A stretch of 14,155 bases of DNA from JALZHR01 sp036389695 (GTDB lineage Bacteria > Acidobacteriota > Blastocatellia > Pyrinomonadales > Pyrinomonadaceae): NCBI GenBank assembly GCA_036389695.1, contig DASVWG010000548.1, positions 1-14,155 of the forward strand, read 5' to 3'. The translations under genes were made by a program, and so were the position numbers. The first letter of the stretch is position 1. Every line of letters starts with the position of its first letter. Shown here piece by piece: positions 1-7,638 of this stretch. Below the pieces are notes generated by a model. The model did no database searches. It was given only the letters and a program-made list of their open reading frames with translations, and was not told the DNA's origin.

Positions 1-45
1 CAAATGAAACTTTTCACGAGGGTTGCGGAATCAGCCAGACAATAA
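1..45 (+). CDS. possible C-terminal tail of an unidentified gene (partial)
   Basis: The first frame is open from the window edge and stops with TAA at 43-45, reading ...KLFTRVAESARQ. It is followed 11 nt later by a strong intrinsic terminator at 57-88, which fits a gene ending here. Fourteen codons are too few to identify a family. The third frame is also open from the edge but runs through the terminator to about 108, so it is less likely. That a gene ends here is inferred mainly from the terminator. Confidence 0.3.
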   Translation, partial: QMKLFTRVAESARQ

Positions 46-56
46 AATTAAACATT

Positions 57-88
57 AAAAAAGCCGGACTGTTTGCGTCCGGCTTTTT
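57..88 (+). terminator. intrinsic terminator
   Basis: A perfect 7-bp GC-rich stem, GCCGGAC (63-69) with GTCCGGC (77-83), has a 7-nt loop. An A-run (57-62) precedes it and five T (84-88) follow, so the A and T runs extend the stem and the structure could work in both directions. It most likely ends the gene entering from the left edge. Confidence 0.88.
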
Positions 89-108
89 GATTATTTTTCG
101 TTAATTTC

Positions 109-147
109 GTAAAAGGAGCGCAATTGCTGAAAACTCGCTCCTTTTAC
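109..147 (-). terminator. inverted repeat, probable terminator-like hairpin
   Basis: A perfect 12-bp stem, GTAAAAGGAGCG (109-120) with its complement at 136-147, encloses a 15-nt loop. It lies 34 nt past the stop of the small membrane protein gene on the minus strand and is the only structure available to end that transcript. No clean T-run follows the stem on either strand, although TTTT is within the stem, so it could instead be an mRNA 3'-end stabiliser or a protein site. Confidence 0.5.
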
Positions 148-181
148 CAGGTTAATTTAAATAGAGAAAAAAGCAGCCTGT

Positions 182-334
182 TTAAACTCCTCTTCGACCG
201 CGAACAAGCTGGAGGATTAAAACCACCAAAGCTACCACCAGCAGAATGTGTATCAAATTACCGACTGCCGCGCCGCCAAAACCAAAACCTAATGCCCACA
301 AAACGAGCAAAACAATTAAGATTGTCCAAAGCAT
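182..334 (-). CDS. small membrane protein, DUF5670 / lmo0937-like family
   Basis: This 50-residue protein begins MLWTILIVLLVLWALGFGFG and is almost entirely hydrophobic: a first membrane helix (about 2-18), a glycine-rich turn (GFGFGGAAVG), a second helix (about 27-44) and a basic tail (RGRRGV). This matches the short two-helix DUF5670 (lmo0937-type) proteins common in bacteria, whose function is unknown. The start at 334 is chosen because AGGAG (342-346 on the complement) lies 7 nt upstream. The frame is open further upstream to 397, but that extension is charged, unlike the family, and would place the strong ribosome site inside the gene. It is divergent from polA; a hairpin at 109-147 lies downstream. 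Confidence 0.85.
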   Translation of the reverse strand: MLWTILIVLLVLWALGFGFGGAAVGNLIHILLVVALVVLILQLVRGRRGV

Positions 335-341
335 AAAATTT

Positions 342-346
342 CTCCT
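342..346 (-). promoter_or_regulatory. ribosome binding site deciding the DUF5670 start
   Basis: AGGAG on the minus strand, 7 nt before the ATG at 334. It is one of the clearest Shine-Dalgarno sites in the window and argues against the longer frame starting at 397. Confidence 0.8.
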
Positions 347-445
347 TTTCTTCCCTTTTCCGAATAATTCAAATATCTCAAAGCGTAACAAATTCATACA
401 TTGAGCTATTTGAAATTTATTAAAAGCAATAACTATGCCGCTTCA

Positions 446-586
446 GAAAGGATGAAGGCTGAGGGATGAAAAAGTTTTGAGTTTTAAATGTCGAATTTTA
501 AATGAAATATTCCGCCTAACTCAAAATTCAACACTCAACGCTTAAAATTTCTTTATTCATCCCTCAGCCCTCATCCTTCATCCTTC
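446..586. repeat. R1: hairpin repeat with heptameric arms and AT-rich core
   Basis: GGCTGAGGGATGAA (457-470) pairs perfectly with 556-569. The stem resumes with GGATGAA (450-456) against TTCATCC (577-583); the right arm carries exactly one extra 7-nt unit (570-576) that bulges out. Both arms are strings of 7-nt units of the GGATGAA/GGCTGAG type. The AT-rich core also shows 7-nt units (TTTTGAG, TTTTAAA; AACTCAA, AATTCAA, CACTCAA) that are partly complementary to each other. It fills most of the gap between the DUF5670 gene and polA and ends 46 nt before the polA ATG, so it lies in the polA promoter or leader region. Confidence 0.85.
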
Positions 587-591
587 TACTG

Positions 592-600
592 TGGTAAAAT
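592..600 (+). promoter_or_regulatory. candidate extended -10 for polA
   Basis: TGGTAAAAT reads as TG-n-TAAAAT, an extended -10 element. It would start transcription near 607, about 26 nt before the ATG at 633. No convincing -35 is visible; that position falls inside the right arm of R1. A weak 7-bp inverted repeat (TGGTAAA 592-598 with TTTACCA 617-623) overlaps it. Confidence 0.35.
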
Positions 601-632
601 TATTAAACCAAAAGAATTTACCAGTAAAATCA

Positions 633-3350
633 ATGACGGAAAATCAACCCAAACGAGTCTTTCTGATTGACACGATGTCGCATATTTTTCGCGCCTTTTT
701 CGCGCCGATGGGCGGGCGGCAAGAACCGCTCCGCAATTCGCGCGGGCAGGTCACGCAGGCGGTTTTCGTTTTTACGAATATGCTGCGCAAGCTTTTAAAC
801 GACGAAAACCCGGAATACATCGCCGCCGTTTTCGATTCGGCAGCGCCGACCTTTCGCCACGATTCCTACGCCGAATACAAGGCGAACCGCGCCGATATGC
901 CCGACGATTTATCTTCGCAGATGCCTTATATCGTGAAGGTCTGCGAAGCGTTCAGCATTCCGATTCTGAAAATGGACGGCTTCGAAGCCGACGATATAAT
1001 CGGAACCTTAGCGAAAAAAGTGGCGGACAAAGGTATGCAAGCCGTCATCGTCTCGAACGACAAAGATTTGTGCCAGCTTGTGCAAGACCCTCTAATCGTC
1101 TGTATGCGGCAGAATTCGCAGAATATCAAGCGAAAAGTCGCCGTGCCGCCGGTCGAATGGTGCGACGAGGCGTGGGTTCACAATAAGTTCGGCGTTCAGC
1201 CGTCGCAAATCATCGACCTTTTGGGCTTGATGGGCGATGCGATTGACAATATTCCGGGCGCGCCCGGCATCGGCGAAAAGGGCGCGACGAAAATCATCCA
1301 GCAATTCGGTTCAGCCGAAGCGGCGATGCAACGCGCCGACGAGGTGACGCACAAAACTTATCGCGAAAGCCTGCAAAATAATCAGGACATTATTCGCCAG
1401 TCAATCGAGCTGGCGACGGTTCACCTGAGCGTGCCGGTCGAGCTTGATTTAGACCAGTTAAAGCGCCGCGAGCCGAATCGTCCGCTCGCCTACCAGCTTT
1501 TCCGCGAGCTTGAATTTACGGCTCTGACGCGCGAATTCACCGATTCCGCGCCGCTTTTCGACCAATTGGAATCAGCCGTTCTCGGCATCGCCGAGCGCCG
1601 CTACAAAATCATCAATCGCCGCGAGGATTTGGATAAGCTTATCCGAAAGCTTTGGGAAACCGAGCATTGGTCGTTTGAAACGGACGATTCAAATTCGCCG
1701 AAAAGCGCGGCTTCGTATCAAAAAGCGCAGCCGTGCGGCGTGGCGATTGCGACCGGCGCGGGCGCGAGCCATTACATCGATTTGGAAAACTTCGAAGGCG
1801 GCAAGGAACAGGCGCTTGAGCCTCTGCGCGACATTCTTTCCAACGGTTTTCTCGCCAAAGGCACGCACGATTTGAAACGCAATCTCGGCGTTTTGAAAAC
1901 AATCGGCATCGAGCCGGAAGCCGTCGAAGACGACACGCTGATTGCCGCATACCTGCTCGATTCGAGCCGCGCCAGTTATTCTTTGCCGCTTCTGGCGATG
2001 CAGAATCTCGGCACCGACGCCGAAGACGAAATTCCCGAAGGCTGGACGGAAGCGCAGTATCGCACCGCCGAGCGCGCCGATTTCGCATACCAGCTTGCCG
2101 GAATGCTCCGCCGCAAATTGCAGGAAGACGGCTTGGAACGGATTTACACCGAAATCGAAATGCCGCTCATCCCGCTTTTGTATCGAATGGAAATGGCGGG
2201 AATGAAAGTTGACACGGACGTTTTGAAAGGTCTCTCGGATTACATTTCGACGGAAGTCGAAACGCTCGGCGCGAAAGTTTACGAGCTCGCCGGTCGGGAA
2301 TTTAACGTCAATTCCCCGAAACAGGTCGGCGAAGTTTTGCAGGAACTGAACATCGGCTCGACGAAAAAAACCGCGACCGGGCAGATGTCCACGAGCAAAG
2401 ACGTTCTGAATGAATTAGCGGAAACCTACGAGCTGCCGCGCCTGATTGTCGAATACCGCGAGCTTGATAAATTACGCGCGACATACGCCGACGCGCTGCC
2501 GAAATTAATCGGCGCGGACGGGCGCATTCACGGGCATCTGAATCAGACGGTCGCCGTCACGGGCAGGCTCAGCTCGACCGAGCCGAATCTGCAAAACATC
2601 CCGATTCGCACCGAGCTCGGTCAGCAAATCCGCAAAGCCTTCATCCCGGAAAAAGGCTGCAAGCTGATTTCCGCCGATTATTCGCAGCTCGAGCTGCGCC
2701 TGCTCGCGCACATCACGCGCGACGAGCGAATGCTCGAAGCCTTCCAGAAAGGCGAAGACATTCACGCGCAGACGGCGGAGCTCGTCTTCGGCGCGAAAAC
2801 CGAAAAGGAAATCAAGGAAAAGCGCCGACTGGCGAAAATCGTCAATTTCGCCATCGCCTACGCCGTCGAAGCCTACGGGCTTTCCGCCCGCGTCGGCATC
2901 TCGCGCGCCGAAGCGAAAAAAGTCATCGAAGATTACTACGACACTTACAAAGGCGTCCGCCGCTTTATGGCGGAACTGCCCGAACAAGCCAAAGAAAAAG
3001 GCTACGTTACCTCGATGCTCGGACGCCGCCGCTATCTGCCGACGATAAACGACCGCAATTACAGCGTCCGCTCGCGCGCCGAACGCGAAGCCATCAATAT
3101 GCCGATTCAAGGCACGGCGAGCGACATCGTCAAGATAGCGATGCTCAAAGTCGATGAAGCCCTGCGCCGCGCCAATCTCGAAACCAAGCTCATCATGCAG
3201 GTGCACGACGAACTTTTACTGGAAGCGCCCGAAGCCGAAGTCGAACGCGCGATGGAAATCGTCAAGCGCGAAATGGAAACCGCCGTCGAACTGGACGTTC
3301 CGCTGATGGTCGAAGTCGGCGCGGGCAACAACTGGATGAACGCCAAATAA
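633..3350 (+). CDS. polA: DNA polymerase I
   Basis: Replicative gap-filling and repair polymerase, 905 residues (normal for the family). Order: 5' nuclease/FEN domain (about 1-290; FEADDIIGTL, SNDKDLCQLV and the helix-hairpin-helix GAPGIGEKGA), 3'-5' exonuclease-like domain (about 310-500), polymerase domain (about 500-905). Visible polymerase motifs are A (DYSQLELR, D682 and E687), B (RRLAKIVNFAIAYA, R731, K735, F739, Y743) and C (QVHDELL, D859). Motif B has Ala where NFG and YG normally carry Gly. The exonuclease residues are also non-standard: FETD in place of DxE, and ExxD where YxxxD is expected, with the second-motif Asp (D413) kept. The ATG at 633 gives a normal N-terminus (KRVFLIDTMS). 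An in-frame GTG at 591 adds 14 residues but overlaps a candidate -10 and touches repeat R1. No clear Shine-Dalgarno is visible. Its nearest neighbours are unrelated. Confidence 0.96.
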   Translation: MTENQPKRVFLIDTMSHIFRAFFAPMGGRQEPLRNSRGQVTQAVFVFTNMLRKLLNDENPEYIAAVFDSAAPTFRHDSYAEYKANRADMPDDLSSQMPYIVKVCEAFSIPILKMDGFEADDIIGTLAKKVADKGMQAVIVSNDKDLCQLVQDPLIVCMRQNSQNIKRKVAVPPVEWCDEAWVHNKFGVQPSQIIDLLGLMGDAIDNIPGAPGIGEKGATKIIQQFGSAEAAMQRADEVTHKTYRESLQNNQDIIRQSIELATVHLSVPVELDLDQLKRREPNRPLAYQLFRELEFTALTREFTDSAPLFDQLESAVLGIAERRYKIINRREDLDKLIRKLWETEHWSFETDDSNSPKSAASYQKAQPCGVAIATGAGASHYIDLENFEGGKEQALEPLRDILSNGFLAKGTHDLKRNLGVLKTIGIEPEAVEDDTLIAAYLLDSSRASYSLPLLAMQNLGTDAEDEIPEGWTEAQYRTAERADFAYQLAGMLRRKLQEDGLERIYTEIEMPLIPLLYRMEMAGMKVDTDVLKGLSDYISTEVETLGAKVYELAGREFNVNSPKQVGEVLQELNIGSTKKTATGQMSTSKDVLNELAETYELPRLIVEYRELDKLRATYADALPKLIGADGRIHGHLNQTVAVTGRLSSTEPNLQNIPIRTELGQQIRKAFIPEKGCKLISADYSQLELRLLAHITRDERMLEAFQKGEDIHAQTAELVFGAKTEKEIKEKRRLAKIVNFAIAYAVEAYGLSARVGISRAEAKKVIEDYYDTYKGVRRFMAELPEQAKEKGYVTSMLGRRRYLPTINDRNYSVRSRAEREAINMPIQGTASDIVKIAMLKVDEALRRANLETKLIMQVHDELLLEAPEAEVERAMEIVKREMETAVELDVPLMVEVGAGNNWMNAK

Positions 3351-3397
3351 TTTTTTTTGAAACTTGTGTAATAGAAAATTAAAAACCGCCTTGATAT

Positions 3398-3907
3398 ATG
3401 AAGAAAATAAATTCAGTCTTACTATTTTGCTTTGTTATGATGCTTACGGCAATAATTTGTCAAGCGCAAAATCCGGTGATGAAAGATACCGCCAAAACTG
3501 AAAACAAAAGCGCTGAAGTGACGCAGAATAAAACCGATTCCAAATATAAAGTCGGTCAAATGTGGAGCTATAAAACTCGTCCTCAGGAAAAGAAATCATA
3601 TTTTATTATTGTAAAGATTGATGTTCATCCAAAATTGGGCAACATCATTCATATAGCTGTTCATGATTTGAAAATTAAAAATCCGAACAGCCGCAGCGGC
3701 TTCAGCGACGAAGTCAATCATATGCCTTTTTCGGAAGCAGCGATCAACAAAAGCGCAGACAAACTTTTAAAGGAGAAAATTGATTTACCTGATTACGAAG
3801 AAGGTTATCAGCTCTGGAAAGAGGCATTTGATTCGCACCACGCCGGAATTTACACCATCACTTTGGCTGAGGCTGTGGACGCAATGGAAGCAAGTTTAAA
3901 TCAATAA
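3398..3907 (+). CDS. small exported protein of unknown function
   Basis: The protein has 169 residues and starts with a typical Sec signal peptide: KK, then a hydrophobic stretch (about 7-20), with probable cleavage after CQA (23). The mature part opens with a Lys/Thr/Asn-rich linker (about 27-48), followed by a compact domain with YKVGQMWSYKTRP and a beta-rich IIVKIDVH...IIHIAVHD segment, then a more helical C-terminus. I do not recognise a named family. Cys21 lies near the end of the signal but does not form a good lipobox. The gene is visibly AT-richer than its neighbours (AAA, AAT, TTA, ATT codons are frequent), which suggests recent acquisition or relaxed constraint. No clear ribosome site precedes the ATG; TTGAAA at 3357-3362 is a possible -35 but the matching -10 is poor. 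It ends at a bidirectional terminator shared with the protease gene. Confidence 0.85.
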   Translation: MKKINSVLLFCFVMMLTAIICQAQNPVMKDTAKTENKSAEVTQNKTDSKYKVGQMWSYKTRPQEKKSYFIIVKIDVHPKLGNIIHIAVHDLKIKNPNSRSGFSDEVNHMPFSEAAINKSADKLLKEKIDLPDYEEGYQLWKEAFDSHHAGIYTITLAEAVDAMEASLNQ

Positions 3908-3940
3908 AAAGAGATAAGCTGTAACAACTTATCTCTTTTT
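3906..3940. terminator. bidirectional intrinsic terminator
   Basis: A perfect 13-bp stem, AAAAAGAGATAAG (3906-3918) with CTTATCTCTTTTT (3928-3940), has a 9-nt loop and ends in a T-run read from either strand. It sits between two convergent genes, one ending at 3907 and the other at 3953, and should end both. It overlaps the last two bases of the plus-strand stop codon. Confidence 0.92.
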
Positions 3941-3952
3941 ATTAAAGTTAGT

Positions 3953-6900
3953 TTAATCAATCTTCTTACCCTTCACTTCCCTGCCGCTCGGAATAATCAC
4001 CGTCACCCCGACGATTTTCCCGCTCGCGTCGCGTTCAAAAGTCACAGTAACGTTCGCAGCTTGCGCGACGAATTTGTCTTTGGCGGCAGCGTCGGGCGCG
4101 AGTTCGAGGCGCTCGCCGCCAGCGATGCCGATTAGTTTTTCGCCTTCCTGCTGGAAAACGAGAGCGCCCATCGGCGTGTCGAATCTGCCGACGTAATCGG
4201 CGAATTTGCCGCCGGTTGTCGGCTTGATTTCGGCGGGCGGGGGAAACGCCGAGCCGGGCTTCGGCAGGACGAGCGAGCCGGTGCTGTTGGTCTGCAATGT
4301 ATCGAAAGGATGAATCGGGTACGTCGGGCGTTTCGGCTTGACGACAGGATTTTTCTGAATCTGCGCCATCGCCACTTCGACGGCTTTTTCAAGCTGCGAA
4401 TCTTTTCCCGCCATCATATCCTGCGGCGTGATTTCCACGTCGAAATCCGGCGCGACGCCGTAATTTTCGACTTCCCATGTGCCGTTCGGATTATACGCCG
4501 CGCGGTTCGGCAGTTGAACTGAGCCATTGTCAATCAGGCGCGGCGTGAAAAAGTACGGTCCTATTCCCGCGCCGTAAGTCCGCTTGCCGACAATCTGCCC
4601 GACCTTGCCGAGCTTGAACATAAACGCGCCGGTTTCCGCCGCCGAGCCGTTCAATTCATTAATAATCAAAACCTTGACGGGCGGCGCGGGATTGACGGGC
4701 GTCGGGATGTCGTCGCCGCCGCGAAACGTATAATAATAAAGCGGCTTGCGCATCATCCATTCGATTAAATAATCGGGCGTGATGCCGCCGCCGTTATAAC
4801 GCTGGTCGATGATGACGCCCGCTTTGTCGGCGTAGCCGGAAAGCCCCCGAATCGCGTTGCTGATGCCGTCCGGACCGTAGCCTTCGATAAAAATATAACC
4901 TAGCTTGCCGCCGGAAAGCCTTTCGACTTTTTTGCGATTTTCTTCCGCCCAGTTCGCGCGGCGCAGACGATTTTCGCCGTTTGCCGGGTAAACCGTATAA
5001 GTGCGCGCGCCTGAGCCGTCAGCGTTACTGCTGACCGTCAGCTTCGTCGGTCTGCCGTTGGTGTTTTCAAAATAGCTCAGGATGTTTTTGCTCGTTTCGA
5101 TTTTCTGCCCGTTGACTTCCAGAAGATAATCGCCTTCGCGGACATCGACGCCCGGCTGGTCGAGCGGCGCGCTGAACGCGCCGTTCGCCGCGTTAAAAGC
5201 CGTCGAGCGATAAATTTTCCTGAAGCGATAACGCCCGCTGGCGATTTCGTAATCGGCGCCGAGCAAGCCGATACGATTTCCGCCGCCCTGCGGAGGCTGC
5301 GCGTCGCCGCCGCCGATGGCGAGATGGCTGACGGAAACGTGTCCGAGCATCTGCCGCATCAGCGTATTCAAATCGCTGCGGCGCGTGACGGTCGGCAGGT
5401 AAGCGGCGTATTCGCGTTCGAGCAGCGCGAGATTCTGACCGTGATAGTTCGGGTCGTAAAACCAGTCGCGCATAATCCGCATCGATTCGTGAAACATCTG
5501 CCGCCATTCTTCCGTCGGGTTGACGCGGACTTCCATTTTGTTGAAATCCTGCTTGCCTTCGTCGGGTTTGACGGCGGTTTCCGCGCCGGTCAGAAAATAA
5601 TCGCGTCCCTTGCGAAACAAAATCCGCGAGCCGTCGCGCGTGACGTCGACGGCGTTGATGTCGTCGACAATCTTTTCCATTCTGCCGCCTTTCGCCAAAT
5701 CGAAAAGATAGACGGCTTGCGACTGCGACGGCTCGTCGAACGCGCCCGGCGCTTTCGACCATTCGCTGACGACCAGAATAATTTTGCCCGCTTTGCCCGA
5801 AACAATCTGCGAGTAATCGCGCTGCGGCAAAGGCAGATTGACGAAACGCGCCGGAGCGTTGTCGAAATCAATCTTCGACTGCGGCGCTGATTCCGTCAGT
5901 TTAGCGTCCGGATTCGGCTGCCCGTTCGGAAGCAGCGGCGACGGCGTATCTTTCGACAAAATAAACGCGTGAACGCGGCGCGTGACCAGCGGATTGGCGA
6001 AAACTCCGTTCAGCACGCCCCAGTTAAATTCGCTCGTTCCGGCATTGGCGCTGGAAACAAAGTAAAGATATTTGCCGTTCGGGTCGAAAACCGGCAGCTG
6101 CGTGTGCATCACGCCGTCGGTGATTTGAAAATTTTTCTTCTGCGCCAAATCGCGGACGTAAACCGTCCCGACGCGATTGCGCAGGCGCTTGGCGTAAGCG
6201 AGAAATCGCGAGTCGGGCGAGAAATTCGGCGTAAAGCCTTCCTGCGCCGAATAAACGGAAGTATCGACATTTTCGATTGTTCCCCGCTCGACATCCGCCG
6301 TCCACAAACTCAAACGACGGTCGCTGAAAGCGATTTTCTTCGAATCCGGCGACCAGGTCGGCTCCCAGTAAAACGAAGGCTTCTGTTCAATCGCGATTTT
6401 TTTGACCGAATCGTTTTCCAGCGAGCGCACGTGAAGCGCGTATTCGCCCGTTTCGTCGGAAAAATACGCGACGGATTTGCCGTCCGGCGAGATGGTCGGG
6501 TAACGCTCGGCGACGCCGGAAGTATTCGTCAGATTTTTCGAATTGCCGTTTGCCGTCTCGAATAACAAAACTTCGCCCCGCGCGCCGAAGACGATTTTAT
6601 CGCCGGACGTTGACGGCAGAATCTGTTCGAGAAAACGCATCGCCTGCGCGTTTCGCGGTCTTAATTCGGCGGTGTCGGGCGAAACCGAAACGTTAATCGC
6701 GCGTTCCTGATTCGTGTTCAAATCGAGCAGGTGCAGCCGCCCGCCCTGCACGAAAACAACCGCGTCATCCGCCGCCGAAAACACGCGGACGCCGAAATCC
6801 TTATAACTCGTCAACTGTTTCGTTTGTTTTGTTTTGCGGTCGTATGAGAAAACGTTAAAAATTCCCGTGCGGTCGCTGATGAAATAAATTTTATCGCCGC

Positions 6901-7546
6901 GCCAGACGGGGCTGCGGTCGTTGTAATTCTGGTTCGGCAGTTTTTCGAGCGCGCCCGTTTTTAAATCCGTAATCCAAATCGGCGCGGTCGAGCCGCCGCG
7001 ATAATAGCGCCATTCGCCGAAGCCGATGCGCGGATTGTAAGCGATTTGATTTCCGTCCGGCGAAAAAGTGCCCTGAAAAGCCTGCTGCATCGGCAGCGGC
7101 GCGGCGAGCGTTCCGTTTTCGACCGCCATCCGGTAAAGCCTTGTGACGCCTTCTTCGTCACGCGTCGTTTCAAAAATGACTTCTTTGCCGTCCGGCGTCC
7201 AGGCGGTCACCGAATCGTCTTCCGGCATAATCGTCACGCGCCGCGCATCGCCCTGACCGTCGGCGGGAATGACGAAAACGTCCCAGTCGTTGCCGTTCGA
7301 GCGCGAAAAAGCTATCCGCTTTCCGTCGGGCGAAAAAACCGGATTGCTTTCCTCGTTCGGCGTGCCGGTCAAACGCCGCGCCGCGCCGCCGTTTCTATCG
7401 ACGAGCCAGATTTTTCCGGCGTAGGTGAAAGCGACGTGCGTTTGATTGACGGCGACGCGCGTGATTAAAAGCGGCGCGTTTGATTGAGCGAAAACCTGAA
7501 GTCCGAAAACAAACAGAAACAAAACGGAAAATTTGATTTTAAGCAT
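3953..7546 (-). CDS. secreted Tricorn-like S41 serine protease
   Basis: The 1197-residue protein resembles Tricorn peptidases, which trim oligopeptides. A signal peptide (about 1-20, ...LQVFAQS) predicts export. A WD40-like/PD40 beta-propeller region (about 25-640) has repeated blades such as FSPDGKRIAF, ISPDGKSVAY and WSPDSKKIAF. The Tricorn core domain (about 675-755) holds HVSVSH with S740/H741. A PDZ-like domain (about 757-850) and an S41 catalytic domain (about 870-1060) follow, the latter with DQRYNGGG, nucleophile S968 in NGSAAE and E1027 in ENYGVAPD. These positions are close to the archaeal Tricorn catalytic residues (H746, S965, E1023). A C-terminal beta domain (about 1090-1197) resembles DUF3471-type tails. 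The ATG at 7546 has GGGAG 7 nt upstream. The AraC regulator gene lies just upstream on the same strand. Propeller blade count was not resolved. Confidence 0.93.
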   Translation of the reverse strand: MLKIKFSVLFLFVFGLQVFAQSNAPLLITRVAVNQTHVAFTYAGKIWLVDRNGGAARRLTGTPNEESNPVFSPDGKRIAFSRSNGNDWDVFVIPADGQGDARRVTIMPEDDSVTAWTPDGKEVIFETTRDEEGVTRLYRMAVENGTLAAPLPMQQAFQGTFSPDGNQIAYNPRIGFGEWRYYRGGSTAPIWITDLKTGALEKLPNQNYNDRSPVWRGDKIYFISDRTGIFNVFSYDRKTKQTKQLTSYKDFGVRVFSAADDAVVFVQGGRLHLLDLNTNQERAINVSVSPDTAELRPRNAQAMRFLEQILPSTSGDKIVFGARGEVLLFETANGNSKNLTNTSGVAERYPTISPDGKSVAYFSDETGEYALHVRSLENDSVKKIAIEQKPSFYWEPTWSPDSKKIAFSDRRLSLWTADVERGTIENVDTSVYSAQEGFTPNFSPDSRFLAYAKRLRNRVGTVYVRDLAQKKNFQITDGVMHTQLPVFDPNGKYLYFVSSANAGTSEFNWGVLNGVFANPLVTRRVHAFILSKDTPSPLLPNGQPNPDAKLTESAPQSKIDFDNAPARFVNLPLPQRDYSQIVSGKAGKIILVVSEWSKAPGAFDEPSQSQAVYLFDLAKGGRMEKIVDDINAVDVTRDGSRILFRKGRDYFLTGAETAVKPDEGKQDFNKMEVRVNPTEEWRQMFHESMRIMRDWFYDPNYHGQNLALLEREYAAYLPTVTRRSDLNTLMRQMLGHVSVSHLAIGGGDAQPPQGGGNRIGLLGADYEIASGRYRFRKIYRSTAFNAANGAFSAPLDQPGVDVREGDYLLEVNGQKIETSKNILSYFENTNGRPTKLTVSSNADGSGARTYTVYPANGENRLRRANWAEENRKKVERLSGGKLGYIFIEGYGPDGISNAIRGLSGYADKAGVIIDQRYNGGGITPDYLIEWMMRKPLYYYTFRGGDDIPTPVNPAPPVKVLIINELNGSAAETGAFMFKLGKVGQIVGKRTYGAGIGPYFFTPRLIDNGSVQLPNRAAYNPNGTWEVENYGVAPDFDVEITPQDMMAGKDSQLEKAVEVAMAQIQKNPVVKPKRPTYPIHPFDTLQTNSTGSLVLPKPGSAFPPPAEIKPTTGGKFADYVGRFDTPMGALVFQQEGEKLIGIAGGERLELAPDAAAKDKFVAQAANVTVTFERDASGKIVGVTVIIPSGREVKGKKID

Positions 7547-7563
7547 AGAGAATCTCCCAAAGC

Positions 7564-7591
7564 ATTATAGCTGACGCCTCTTTTGTATCAT
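7564..7591 (-). promoter_or_regulatory. candidate promoter of the protease gene
   Basis: On the minus strand, a perfect TATAAT (7569-7564) is preceded at 16 nt by ATGATA (7591-7586), a 4/6 match to the -35 consensus. It would give a leader of only about 11 nt, placing the GGGAG ribosome site at the very 5' end of the mRNA, which is tight. If real, the protease does not depend only on read-through from the AraC gene. Confidence 0.35.
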
Positions 7592-7638
7592 TACGGTCGG
7601 CGCGGCGTCTTGTGCAGAACAAACATTCTTGTATCAAT

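Noticed and set aside
335..397. Longer form of the small membrane protein starting at 397
   Set aside because: AGGAG lies 7 nt before the internal ATG at 334, and the extra 21 residues are charged, unlike the two-helix family.
591..632. GTG at 591 as the polA start
   Set aside because: It directly follows repeat R1, overlaps a candidate -10 box, has no ribosome site, and adds 14 residues not expected before the Pol I N-terminus; ATG at 633 was preferred, though GTG is not excluded.
1639..3346. Long open frames on the minus strand inside polA
   Set aside because: They lie wholly antisense to a gene with full-length Pol I motifs, give arginine-rich or low-complexity proteins without domains, and are expected from the codon bias of the real frame.
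3341..3358. Run of eight T after the polA stop as an intrinsic terminator
   Set aside because: Only a 4-bp GGCG/CGCC pairing with a long loop precedes it, which is not a credible terminator stem.
5193..6565. Open frames of 189-198 codons on both strands within the protease gene
   Set aside because: They overlap the protease frame, which has continuous propeller, PDZ and S41 homology. Their translations show no signal, domain or plausible ribosome site.
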